A stretch of DNA of 64,000 bases from Roridomyces roridus (taxonomy: Eukaryota > Basidiomycota > Agaricomycetes > Agaricales > Mycenaceae): positions 46,306 through 110,305 of the forward strand of contig JARKIF010000111.1 in the NCBI GenBank assembly GCA_029378245.1, given 5' to 3'. The position numbers and the translations under genes were made by a program. The notes beneath the pieces are model-generated. The model searched no databases. It was given only the letters and a program-made list of their open reading frames with translations, and had not been told where the DNA came from. Positions 42,636-52,080 of this stretch are shown one piece after another; position 1 is the first letter of the stretch; the number at the start of each line of letters is the position of its first letter.

Positions 42636-42638
42636 TCA
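42632..42638 (-). promoter_or_regulatory. Candidate stop-codon readthrough site TGACTAG between protease and Pol
   Basis: The protease stop is TGA followed by CTAG, and the downstream frame is open and in phase. UGA-CUA(G) is the best-known leaky stop context in eukaryotic cells and viruses. It would yield a protease-Pol fusion at low rate. Whether it works in this fungus is inference. Confidence 0.6.
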
Positions 42639-43157
42639 ATCTCGGGGAACCAGCACCTTGGTCGTAGGACGAGGAGCCCTAGGTCCACGTCGCTCGGCCA
42701 CGAGGGTCGAGTCCTCCAACGACGACATTGCCTTCACCACTCGTCCGTTGGGGAACCTGATCTCTCGAGTCTCGAAGTCCAGCTTGACGCCGTGCTTGTT
42801 CATGAACGGCGTCCCAATTACTACATCATACCGGTCAAGATTGACCTGGTCGAAGTAGTGGAATCCAGAGATTCCTCCAAATCCCACTTCCACTCGGGTG
42901 CCATAGCTAATTTGAGATTGGCTACCTTTGCACCCGAGTTGGAGGTTGACAGGTTCATCGAGGGCGATTTGAGCACCTTTCACGACCTTGGTGTATTCGG
43001 GGGTAGCCGCATCGGTGTTACTCCCCGAATCGAAAAGTGCATAGGCCAGCGTTCCCCCAATCTTGATCTGGGCGGACAGGCACGCGATAGTCTTGCTCGG
43101 TCTGGTAGGTTGGTCCATCAGACCCACCGTCTTGATGCCAGGGTCGCGGGGAGGCAA
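42636..43157 (-). CDS. Inner element aspartic protease
   Basis: 173 residues from the first possible start; the active-site motif is YALFDSGSNTD, followed by GGKxSQ-like turns and YDVVIGTPFMNKHGV, typical of retropepsins. It processes Gag and Pol. It ends in TGA at 42638-42636 followed by CTAG, and the frame then stays open into Pol without a break. An in-frame TGA at 43163-43161 separates it from the end of the acidic Gag extension. Confidence 0.88.
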   Translation of the reverse strand: MPPRDPGIKTVGLMDQPTRPSKTIACLSAQIKIGGTLAYALFDSGSNTDAATPEYTKVVKGAQIALDEPVNLQLGCKGSQSQISYGTRVEVGFGGISGFHYFDQVNLDRYDVVIGTPFMNKHGVKLDFETREIRFPNGRVVKAMSSLEDSTLVAERRGPRAPRPTTKVLVPRD

Positions 43158-43160
43158 TGC

Positions 43161-46100
43161 TCAGGGTCGACGCACATTGGACATTTGCTCGACCCGCTGA
43201 GACACGTTCCTCAAGCTTGGGGAAGTCTCCTCATCATCGTCGTTCCGTTCAACCCCTCCCTCGTCCTCATCCTCCGGCCCATCCGCGGCTGCCTCGATAA
43301 TCTCGTCCAGAGGGCGATTATCTCGTTCTCCCTCCTCATTGCGGGGAATGCCGGGAGACCTCCACCTGGTCCAGTTCTGGAGTGCATCCTCAGACCAGTA
43401 ACTGTCGGAGGAATGGTCAGACCGGCTCTCCACGTCCGCGTCTTGAGTATGAGGAGGGGAGTTAGCGGGTTCCGGACTCGAATATTCAGGGGCGGAGACC
43501 ACGACTGAGTTTCTCCCGGTTCCGCTTGAGGGGACCAGGAAGGCGGGTCTCCCGACGATCCCTGCGATCCCTCGGGTGAGTCGGGAATGATAACCTGAGG
43601 AGGCTGACCGGGGTCAGTCGCTCCCTGGCGAATAATAACCCGCCGGGTCATTTCATCCGAAAGCCGGTCCCAGGTGCGGCGCATTCGCCGCACCTGGCTA
43701 CCGATTCGGTAGAGAGTGCGCTCCATACGGGCAGCTAGCCCATTGTTGACGTCCAACGCCTGGGCGAGAATCTCGGGCGTGCGGGACGACGAGCTAGTGG
43801 GGGTCATCCTCGCCTCTTCCAAGTGTTCCCGCGCAGTTTGACGGTATATCATGAGCGTTTGCACGTCCTCGCCTCGCCGAGCTAGATCGCCCAGCCTTCG
43901 CTGGATATCGATCATCTCTCGGGCTAGGTCGATCTCCATGGACTCGATGTAAGCAGCCGAGAATTCCATCAGCACGGGCAGGTCATATAACTCGATGGCT
44001 TCCCAATTGTCCACGGCCTGTTCTTCTCGCCCCAGCGCCTCAATACATCTAAGCTCGAGGTTGAGGGGTCCGGAGAAAGGACCCAGACCATGTTCCGCGT
44101 CAAACCGAGTCAGGGCATCCCCGGACAGTAGCGCGGGTTCGGGGGTCCTATCCACAGCGGCCTGTTCCGCTGCCAGCGTCCACGGGGTAAATCCATCATG
44201 GGATTCGTCCATAGCGATGATATCCAGGAGAAGGGCGAACCGTTCTTCGGATGGGTCGTTGGGGACGTCCTCAGTATCCTCCGCTTCCGTCTCAGCGTCA
44301 GGTTGGACATGCAGGGAATAGTATTGACGCATGGTCGCAGCTCTGACCTCAGTTTCCTGGGTCACTTCCATTAGCTCCGCAAGATCGGGGCCCTCGTTGG
44401 GCTCGTTCTCGATTTCAGCAGAGTCGCCAGGGATTTGTGGCTCATCAGGGTCGTACTGCGACCCATCGTACATTCCTTCGTACTCCACGTCGTCACGATC
44501 GCTGTCGCGACGCTCGTTAGCTTCTTCCTCGGCGTAACTGTCGGGTACGAGCTGTACCCCAACTCGTCGAGTGGATGCAGATTCATTGTACCGAGGGCAG
44601 GTCGGGTCACTAGCTATGTGACCCGTACGTCCGCAGCTAAAGCATGTTCTTGCTGTGGGAGGAGGTGGGCGAGAGGTAAACGTCGGTGTGGAAACCGAAG
44701 TAGAAGGCCGAGGGCGCTGATCCGCTGTTGACGTGGGAGTCATGGCGGACTTAGAGGGTATCCGAGCTGTCGAGTTTCTCGTCCTGACTCCCATGGTCGG
44801 TCGAGTGGACCCAGTCGCAGGGCTCGTTACCTGTACAGACTTGGGTCCACGGAACCCTTCCTTCGCCTCCAGATAACTGCGAGCGTGGTTCTTTAGCTCA
44901 TCTAGGGTGTGGAACTCAACGTTCAGTCCACGCCCTACGAGTTTATTGTGAACCTCCCAAGGTATTAGCTCCATGAATCGGCGTCTCATCGTGAAGTCCG
45001 ACGGAGCCTGGCGCATCTTCTTTCCCGTGCGTTTGAGCTCGCTGACGAGGTGCTCGACCCCTTTTCTGGGGTCGTACTTGACCTCGTCAAACTCTTTGGT
45101 GGCGCGTTGAGCTGTTGCCGTGGTCACGAATCTCTGGTGCATGGCGCACAGGATACTCACAAAGTCGTAGGGAATATCACTCTCGCCGTCTATAGGGTCA
45201 ACTTCATCGCGGAACCAGTCTCGCGCGTGACCCTCGAGGGCGAGTTTCATGTATATAATGCGGTGGTCGTCATTATCCGGACCACCCATCCCGTACGCTT
45301 GGAGCCAAGTAACCATCTCATTCAGCCAATTCATAAACACCGCGTCATCATCGCTGCCCGTGTATTTGGAAGGGTCCTGCAGTTTTGGACCCCGGGCAGG
45401 AGGGGCTACAGCCACTCGGAGGTGACGTCCCACAATCTTGCGAATAGCTTCTCCTCTCTCCGACGCAAAGGTCTCGAACACCGTTCCACCACCAACAATA
45501 CTCCGCGCCACGGAGAATCCCCCAATCGTGGATGCTCCAGCGTGGGCGAATGGGGTCGGATTATACGACCCGCGTCCAGCAGTCGACGCACTCTCGTTGA
45601 AGGCTACGGATGGGACTTCCGAAAATCGGGCAGACTTGCGCGGTACCTCTCTGCGGCGTTGAGGAGGAGGGGATGGCGACTCGTCCTCGCGCTCTGTCGG
45701 CTCCTGCGCCTGGAAATGGGGAGGGGTATCCCTACCAGCGTGGAACCCCTGGGCCGTTCGCACTCCACGATTTACCGTGGCTATCCCGCGGTCGATGAAC
45801 TCGTTCTGGGTTTCACGGTCCCCGCGGGGAGGCAGGGCTCGGTCGATCGTTTCACGAAGTTCACCCGCATCTACCTCTGGGGGAGCAGGTGGCATGCCAG
45901 GTAGCGGGCTGAGTGGGGCTCGCTCGCGAGCCCGCTGCGACTCTTTCAGCAGGGAACCCAGATTCTTCTCTGTCATTCTGGTGGTCCGCAGAATGTCGAG
46001 GTTCATGTCCAGGGCGCCCACTAGCTGTGCATCCTTGCGGGTGATTTCCTTGGAGAGCGATTCCAGCCGTTCCGCGAAGTCGTCCTTAAGGGCGGTGACT

Positions 46101-46675
46101 GAAGCATGGAGGACTCGCACTTTGGCTCGGTACCCTTCGATCAGGCCAGTCGTGGCCGCCAATGAGTCCCGATTCAACGAAATCATTCCGCGCAACATGT
46201 TATACTGTCCCAATTGCTGTTGTGTCAATTCTTGGGGATCGCCCAGGCTCAACAGTAGTTGGGTCAATATCACTTCACCCGCGTTCGATGTGATCGACGG
46301 GGACGACCCCGAGTCACTGGACGGAAAGTATCCCGCCGTGGTACTGGGGGCAGGGGTCGACCGTACCCCAGCCGGGGAGGACGGCCTGGAGGCCGATTCC
46401 TCCTCAGGAGGTTCGTCAATGTCGACCCGCTCGCCAGTAGCAGGGTCGATTGAGTACAACCCGTCGGCGTCGCGCATCGTCCTAATGCGGCGACGTGCGG
46501 ACGATCTGCGCTCTTGAGGGGCGGGTATTCCCGGAGGAGCGGGAGGTGCAGATTCGTCCCCATTTTGAGGTTCTGCGGGGTCGCCTTGACCAGACCTCGC
46601 AGATACGAAGGGGCCCGTGTTCCCAGAGATTGGAACCGGGCCCATTCCAGGGCTACCATTGACTGGAGTAGTCAT
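43161..46675 (-). CDS. Inner element Gag, unusually long, with CCHC zinc knuckle
   Basis: ATG at 46675 (MTTPVNGSPG). A long Pro/Ser/Glu-rich N-terminal half contains a coiled-coil-like part (DDFAERLESLSKEITRKDAQ). A capsid-like region follows (DDDAVFMNWLNEMVTWLQAY, HARDWFRDEV, FVTTATAQRATKEFDEVKY), then the zinc knuckle CFSCGRTGHIASDPTCP and an acidic C-terminal part. The first frame runs to 43211, but from about 43500 another frame (-1 relative) gives a more protein-like acidic sequence (SSPEPANSPPHTQDADVES) down to a TGA at 43161. Either a -1 frameshift or a single-base error or mutation occurs there. At about 1150 residues it is roughly twice a usual Ty3 Gag. Confidence 0.85.
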
Positions 46676-46716
46676 GTAGTAGGTTTCTTTGAATGCAAAG
46701 TTTTTTCTTGATATAC

Positions 46717-46737
46717 TGCTCGCGTTGGGCGCGAGCA
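46717..46737. other. Perfect 8-bp hairpin next to the 5' LTR
   Basis: TGCTCGCG and CGCGAGCA flank TTGGG, 17 bp inside the 5' LTR where a primer-binding or packaging signal would lie. The sequence just after the LTR does not begin with TGG, the usual complement of a tRNA CCA end. A non-standard priming mode, such as self-priming as in Tf1, is possible. Confidence 0.6.
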
Positions 46738-46754
46738 AGGCGTGTTCAAAAAGA

Positions 46755-46962
46755 TGTAAGGGTTTTGAGTAGTTTGTATGTAACTTAAATCCCGCCTAAC
46801 GAACACGAAGCCACTATATATTCAATAGAGGGTGTAGGTCAGGAAGAGATCAGTTGATCCCTTTCCGGCCGCACCCTCAACAAGTACAATCACATCAACA
46901 TACTACATAATCATAAGGTCCATTAGGGGTCAGGCAAGGCCTGACCTCCTGTATCCGTTACA
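46755..46962 (-). repeat. 5' LTR of the inner element
   Basis: 208 bp; see 36388-36595. It begins the transcript on the - strand and is followed by the acacg target duplication at 46963-46967. Confidence 0.95.
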
Positions 46963-47473
46963 ACACGTTGCCTTTGGAACTCACGCAGCTCCTGAGCTAG
47001 GCGTTGTTCCGTCTCTCCCATAGCACGGCGTGCCAGCCATTGTGCAGCCTCTTTCTTCCTGAGACCGAACGGCACCCGTGTATGCTTAGGCGCTACCTCC
47101 TCTTTCGAGGATTGAGCCTCCGCGACATCGTCGCCCTTTTTCTTCTCACTATTTTTATCACTGGTTTGGGTTCCAGGGGCCTTTTTAAAAGCGCTCCAGC
47201 GCTTGTTCTCGTCATCCATGCGTCGGTTCTTTAAGTTACGTTTCCGGTTCTGATTCTCCAAAATACGTATTTTTTGTGGCTTTTCTACTTCGCCGACAAG
47301 AAATTCTTGTATACTACGTTGTAGGCTAGTTTTTTCTACATAATTTACAGGTACACTATTTTGCACATTGTTCGTGCTGTCCGTAACCGCCTCTAGCGGC
47401 GTAAACTGTCCATGGATAATAGATACAGGAGGGCACACCGGTTCGGCCTTGACCGGGCGCCCTAGCAAAAACC
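46963..47473 (-). pseudogene. Outer Ty3 Pol, N-terminal part
   Basis: About 165 residues from the frameshift point: LLGRPVKAEPVCPPVSII, a Lys-rich linker (NRKRNLKNRRMDDENKRW) and LRKKEAAQWLARRAMGETEQR. The frame is cut by the inner element's 5' LTR at 46962 and continues at 36387 once the insert is removed. Confidence 0.85.
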
Positions 47474-48577
47474 CTTCTCACGGAGGATCGTGGCCAACGC
47501 CTGCAGATCCTCCTGAGAATAATCATCGGTCTTGATCGACCGGATATTAAAACGCTTCTTGGGAGGCTCCGGGCACTCCCGCTTCATGTGGCCCTCCTTG
47601 CCACAATTATAGCATTTGAACGCGGCCTGCCGCGTTCGGTCCACATCCATCGGCGCCGGGTTTCCGGGAGTGACCCGAGTGGCTAGATGGGGGGCTGTCC
47701 CCTGAGGTCTAGGCGGCGGCACCAGTGCCGTGGCCTTGGGGAATTTGGGCGGCGGCTGCTGTTGCGCCAGCGTCCAGAACATTCCACCTCCCGCTCCCCA
47801 GCGAGAGTTAATGAGCTTCCCGCGCTCAATGATGCCGTTGATCGTCATCAACCGGCTTTTCAATCCGGGGTAGGTCCCCGGGATCTCGACGCCACCAGCG
47901 TACAGCTGCTTGCGTACCTGGTCCGAGACCAGGATTTCCAGTGCTTGGCACAAAAAGGTGTCGTGCAGCACATTTCCGGGCGCGTAGCCCGCCTGCTCCG
48001 CGTTCAGCTCGAACGACTGGAGGAAGTCGGCCAGGGTGGACGTTCCCTGCCGAGTGTTCATCAGGCGCAACAGCGCCGTCTCCTTGACGTTCTGATCCGC
48101 GAACGTCGACTCCAACTCTGTCATAAACTCCGCAAAGGAGGGACGGGGTTGATCAAGGCGAAAGTGTTTCGCCTTCCAATTGCGTGACCAGTTTCCGGCC
48201 GGACACGCACTACTCTTCTCGTCGCCCAGCAACGAGAGCACGAAAAAGATTCGTCTATGATCCGAATCGAAATCGTGTTCATACGCCATGAGGTAAGTCG
48301 TGACGTTGTCGATCCAAGTTTCCCACTTGGATTTGTCGTTGCCGTCAAACGGCGGGGGCATCCGGGCCAGCGTCATCTTTGCTGGTGCCGGGCGTGGGGG
48401 GAGGGCCTGAAGTAACTCAGTCAGGCCAGGCTGGGCGGGGGGTTGTGAGTCGGGTCGTGTGGGAAGGGGGCGAGGGGGAGAACGGGTAGGAGGGCGGGAG
48501 GGGTAAATTTGTTGGGGAGGGTACGAGTAACCAGCCTGAGGCTGGTCATAGGGGATGGGGCTGCCGTGATGGGACAT
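47462..48577 (-). CDS. Outer Ty3 Gag with CCHC zinc knuckle
   Basis: About 370 residues from ATG 48577 (MSHHGSPIPYDQPQ); the frame is open further upstream without an ATG. The capsid region has FDGNDKSKWETWIDNVTTYL, FAEFMTELESTFADQN and QGTSTLADFLQSFELNAEQAGY. The zinc knuckle is CYNCGKEGHMKREC near the C-terminus. It ends in TAG at 47464-47462, one codon after a GGGTTTT slippery site. The frame appears intact although Pol is dead. Confidence 0.88.
   Translation of the reverse strand: MSHHGSPIPYDQPQAGYSYPPQQIYPSRPPTRSPPRPLPTRPDSQPPAQPGLTELLQALPPRPAPAKMTLARMPPPFDGNDKSKWETWIDNVTTYLMAYEHDFDSDHRRIFFVLSLLGDEKSSACPAGNWSRNWKAKHFRLDQPRPSFAEFMTELESTFADQNVKETALLRLMNTRQGTSTLADFLQSFELNAEQAGYAPGNVLHDTFLCQALEILVSDQVRKQLYAGGVEIPGTYPGLKSRLMTINGIIERGKLINSRWGAGGGMFWTLAQQQPPPKFPKATALVPPPRPQGTAPHLATRVTPGNPAPMDVDRTRQAAFKCYNCGKEGHMKRECPEPPKKRFNIRSIKTDDYSQEDLQALATILREKGFC
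47468..47474 (-). promoter_or_regulatory. GGGTTTT slippery heptamer for -1 frameshifting, Gag to Pol
   Basis: In the Gag frame the codons are AAG GGT TTT TGC TAG, giving the X-XXY-YYZ heptamer G-GGT-TTT one codon before the stop. A -1 slip reads directly into TTG CTA GGG CGC, the start of the outer Pol frame. This is the textbook arrangement for retroelement Gag-Pol fusion. Confidence 0.75.
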
Positions 48578-48640
48578 GGCAGGGGCGGCGGTATGAAAGG
48601 TGTGGTGGGTGGTGGCGGAAGCGGCCAAGAGTTGGTCCGC

Positions 48641-49555
48641 TACGGAGTTGGCTTCACGGCTAGAGGTGCCGGAAGAGGAGGATGAGGGTGCGCGAAACGC
48701 CGTCGCGGCTTGGGTAGGAGCGGCACGAAGCCGGTGGTGGGTTTCTCGGTCGTAACGCTTGCCGATAGAACAGACCCGGGCCTTCTACGACTCTCCCGGT
48801 ATCTGCGCGAGGGTACTCTCCGAAGATTGCCACCCGAACGCCAACGTCTGCTATTGTGCGGGGACGGACTCAACGTTTCCCGTAGCACAGCGACTGTCTA
48901 TCAAAATAGTTCGACAACGAGATGGGCGCTTATTTAACGTCGCGATTTAACGACGTGACGCTTGAGGTATGAATGGATCTTCAATTACGAGAGACCAAGT
49001 AGTGGGGGAGGGACGCCGAGGCGTATGGAAAGGATATGTCGGGGGGGAGGTATGAGCGGTATGAGGGTAGACTTTTATTATGTCACGACAAGACTTGTTT
49101 CACGCGTCCAACAGCGGTAAGATGCTGAGGATTGGGTAGTGCGCTACTAAAGCTCGTAAAATGAACTGAATAAAAGTCTAGGAGAGGGTACAGAATACGA
49201 CGACTAGCTACTGCTTTTATACTATGAGGAATAGATCTACGATGCTACACTAATTGTCCTGGCTTCCGACATGCACTATTGTCCTGCACCGTTGTCGTCT
49301 CCTATTGTCATGTCTACACCGTGTTCATCATAGAAGCCTGTCATGATCTGACAGTTCACTGATCGAAAACTCCTTCCCTCATCCACGCTGTCGTTCATAA
49401 ATATGAAACTGTCCCACGTCTTTAAATAATGTCTTCCTCGGCTTCTTCCTCAATCCGATCGAGACGGGGTTCCCAGGACTTTAGCGCTGTACGGCGCCAA
49501 TGCTTATCTGGTTTGTTTGGCGTTGTCACGTGCGCAAATAGATCAGCGCGTGACA
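48641..49555. other. Upstream flank of the outer Ty3 element, no gene found
   Basis: The Gag-coding frame is partly open to about 48770 without an ATG, and then no coding signal is visible. The right LTR of the outer element should lie here, but no matching left LTR exists in the window to define it. Confidence 0.4.
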
Positions 49556-50141
49556 GTAGGCGCCAGTCACTCACAACGAGCGTGCACGTGATCAAAGCGT
49601 GACAGCCATTAAGCTCCGGCCACAAAACATTTAGACCAAAAGTAGAACCTGGAAATGAAGCATTTGGACCATCCTGACAGATCTGTGGTGTCAGATTGTG
49701 AAAATATGGTTTGTTCATGGAGCAGTATGCAATTTTTATTTTGGATTTTCTTTGACTTCTAAACTGAGTATCTCATCGAATGGGAGCATTTTCAATTTGG
49801 AGGTCGAAAATATTTGCCGCTTATATAAGGCTCCCACGGTCCATATAAGGCAGTATCATGATCAAATATCAGCGGGACATCAAGCCGAGCAAGTCCACAG
49901 CTTTCCAACAGCAAATGGAGCTTTTTCGACAGATTTGAGCCCATTCCAGTCATTCCACCTCGTTCCTGACCAAAGTAATGCACGATGAGTCACCCGAAAA
50001 AAGGCCGATTTTTTCGGACCTTTGTAAAACACATCGTAAGGCGATTTGGAGCCTAGTTGGTTTCGGACCCAGAATTTTTGCCGTCACGCGTCACGCTGTG
50101 ACAAATCACGTGAGCGCTCGTTGTGAGTGACTGGCGCCTAC
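49556..50141. mobile_element. MITE-like element, 586 bp, terminal inverted repeats
   Basis: The ends share gtaggcgccagtcactc plus acaacgagcg as inverted copies (49556-49582 and 50115-50141). Weaker matches continue inward (cacgtgat, gcgtgac). The interior is AT-rich with no transposase. The boundaries are defined by the inverted repeat; no clear target duplication is seen. Confidence 0.7.
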
Positions 50142-50234
50142 CTTAGCTCGTTCGATTTGGGCATGAGGTATAGAGCATTCCAAGGGGTGGTAATTTTTTA
50201 TGCATGTTACATGAGGATACTTTGAACTCGTGTA

Positions 50235-50482
50235 GTACTGTAGTATTCCGTTCAATTCGAATGGACATTTGACGTGTGACTTTCTATACGAATGGAACCT
50301 TTCGTATGCGACGGCCGGCACGTCCCAAAAAGGCAATTTGATCCGCCGGCAGGCGGCGGCACGCACCGGCAGGGCTCGGCGGAGCGAAAATTTGGCTTGT
50401 GACTCTGTGACATACGAAATTTTCCGTATAAAAAATTGGCTGTGACATGTGACCATACGAATTGAACGAAATACTACAGTAC
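50235..50482. mobile_element. MITE-like element, 248 bp, terminal inverted repeats
   Basis: The ends share GTACTGTAGTATT-CGTTCAATTCG-ATGG with two mismatches (50235-50264 and 50453-50482 inverted), with further matches inward (cgtgtgac/catgtgac). The centre is GC-rich (ggccggcacgtcc, cggcaggcggcgg). It has no coding capacity and is distinct from its neighbour at 49556. Confidence 0.7.
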
Positions 50483-50621
50483 ACTCAACTCTCTGCCGTG
50501 CGACAGTATCCCAGCGGAGAACTTTTCTTCACACGCAACTCAGGTTACTAATCCAAGTCGTTGCCTTGTTTTCGAGACCGGGCTAACAACCAGACTTATG
50601 CATGATCCAGTGACTCGACCA

Positions 50622-50710
50622 GACACGTGTATTGCGGTGGTCCGCATCCGTTGAATGTGAAGTCTTAGGAATCGACGATCCTCTACTAACGGTCGATTCA
50701 GGCGCGTGTC
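50622..50710 (+). ncRNA. tRNA-like element with GACACG terminal stem
   Basis: The ends GACACGT/GCGTGTC pair in 7 of 7 (one T-G), with different bases from the GAACCAC/GTGGTTC copies. The D-type arm is GCGG-TGGT-CCGC. The T-arm 5' strand is eroded (ACGGTCGATTCAGG), and no T run follows closely. Confidence 0.45.
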
Positions 50711-51093
50711 ATGGCTTGGTCGTACTTAGGCTCGGACCAGCATTTACTTCAGGAATACCTCCTATGGACACCAATACCTTCCCCTGCAAAAGTGCCCGTG
50801 GGACTGGTTCGAGTCTATATCCGGGTCTCCGGAAGCTTTTTTGCTGAATAATTCATTATTCCCATTTCAGCCCACAATAGGCTATACCAACCCGGTTGAT
50901 ATTCAACTGCAGCAAACGGCTATGCGACGTCTGAGATCTGAGAGCCCACTTTCAAGGTGTATTGATCCGCCGGAGCCTGTTTGATTCGGCCTTCAGTGCA
51001 TAGTATGTAGTCGATACAGTTGATATTTTTGTGGTGTGCCGGGATTGCTCACATCCAACGTCCGGCTCAAGGCCATCACGAACGAGTTGTTTA

Positions 51094-51197
51094 GACACTT
51101 GATCACCCGTCTATTGCGGCGGTCCGCGCCCGCCAACTTTTCTTTGATTTGCTTGTAAAGTTAGCTAGCGGGAGCCTGTTCGATTCAGGCGCGTGTC
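51094..51197 (+). ncRNA. tRNA-like element with insertion
   Basis: GACAC pairs with GTGTC at the ends, but about 14 extra nt lie between the 5' strand and the D-type arm (GCGG-CGGT-CCGC). The stem CCCGC/GCGGG is a changed but perfectly paired version of CCTGC/GCAGG. The T-arm GCCTG-TTCGATT-CAGGC is perfect. A T6 run lies at 51216-51221. Confidence 0.5.
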
Positions 51198-51414
51198 GTG
51201 GCTCTCTTGGTCGGCTTTTTTGCAACGTCGAGCTGACAGAAAAAAATGAGTTTGAAAGCCGAATTTCAGCAAGCAAACTGTGAGATATTCGGTGTTTTGG
51301 ATCAGTATTTATGTCCGGCGGGTCAGAAGCATTTCAACCGTGGGAATGCCACCAGCGCGAGGCACGACAAACTCTAGTCTGCATATGAGCATATTGTGTG
51401 ACTAGGTAAACACG

Positions 51415-51498
51415 TCCCGCGGCGGTGGTCCGCCTCTGCACTCAACACCCGTCGACCATGTTTTGGCAGTGAGTCCTGTTCGATTCGGGAGTGGGACA
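51415..51498 (+). ncRNA. tRNA-like element with GTCCCGC/GTGGGAC stem, 84 nt
   Basis: The ends pair in 7 of 7 (one G-T) with T-A at position 2, unlike the A-T of most copies. The D-type arm GGCGG-TGGT-CCGCC is perfect. The internal stem TCTGC/GCAGT pairs in 4 of 5. The T-arm is TCCTG-TTCGATT-CGGGA. A T7 run lies at 51519-51525. Confidence 0.6.
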
Positions 51499-52080
51499 TC
51501 CATCCTGTTCGCCCCTCTTTTTTTCTTTTTCTTTCTTTTCTGGCTCAGTGCCGATCATCCTACTAGCATACGCACATGATTGAACCGTGCCACGGATCCG
51601 ATTCTTACATCGAGAACAGCATAAGAAACATCTGACGGCAATCAAATCATGATCGGAGTTTGAAACGCTTCTTATCTCCCGCCACCATCGATATGTACCG
51701 ACTTCCCTTGGTCTGCGTACCATCGCCATAGATCGTCGCCTGTACCAACACCATACCCTTCACCTGCCGCATTTGCCTCACCCAAGCTTCACCGCGAGTC
51801 ATACCGACGGATCAGAAATCGAGTCACAAAGCCACCCCTATTGAACCCTTCTACTGCCGAAGAGGGGCTAACACTTTCCCAGTCTCCCTCCGTATCCAGC
51901 TTTCCCTCTACTTGCAGCGCCGTGTACCGCTTGCCACCGCTTGCCACCTCCTCTCTGGACTCTTCCAGTTATCCGATTGACGTGAGACAGATTCCTTGGG
52001 CATTTCGGCACCGCCCATACATATATATACACAGCCTGGACTTTCACAGCTTCTCCCATCTCTTCTTCCAACCCACCACC

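Larger units (their letters stand above)
36388..46962 (-). mobile_element. Inner Ty3-type LTR retrotransposon, complete, 10,575 bp
   Basis: Two 208-bp LTRs (36388-36595 and 46755-46962) differ at one visible base. They start TG and end CA and have the ends TGTAA...TTACA. A 5-bp target duplication (acacg at 36383-36387 and 46963-46967) flanks the element. Order on the - strand: 5' LTR, gag, protease, pol with reverse transcriptase, RNase H and integrase, a large extra 3' ORF, polypurine tract, 3' LTR. Near-identical LTRs and long open frames indicate a recent insertion. At over 10 kb it is long for a fungal Ty3 element (commonly 5-8 kb), owing to a long gag and the extra ORF. Confidence 0.95.
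34603..48640 (-). mobile_element. Outer Ty3-type LTR element, truncated, split by the 10.6 kb inner element
   Basis: Coding parts run on the - strand: Gag 48577-47462, start of Pol 47471-46963, then after the inner element (36388-46962) Pol again 36387-34603. The 5-bp sequence acacg flanks the inner element on both sides. Removing the insert with one acacg restores a continuous Pol frame across the join (FQRQRV to HHEMLVAV). Pol ends in RNase H at 34603; integrase and the left LTR are gone. No right LTR could be identified in 48640-49400. Confidence 0.85.

Noticed and set aside
36139..45904. Long + strand open frames within the Ty3 elements
   Set aside because: They are shadows of the GC-rich - strand Gag, Pol and 3' ORF, which carry the catalytic motifs.
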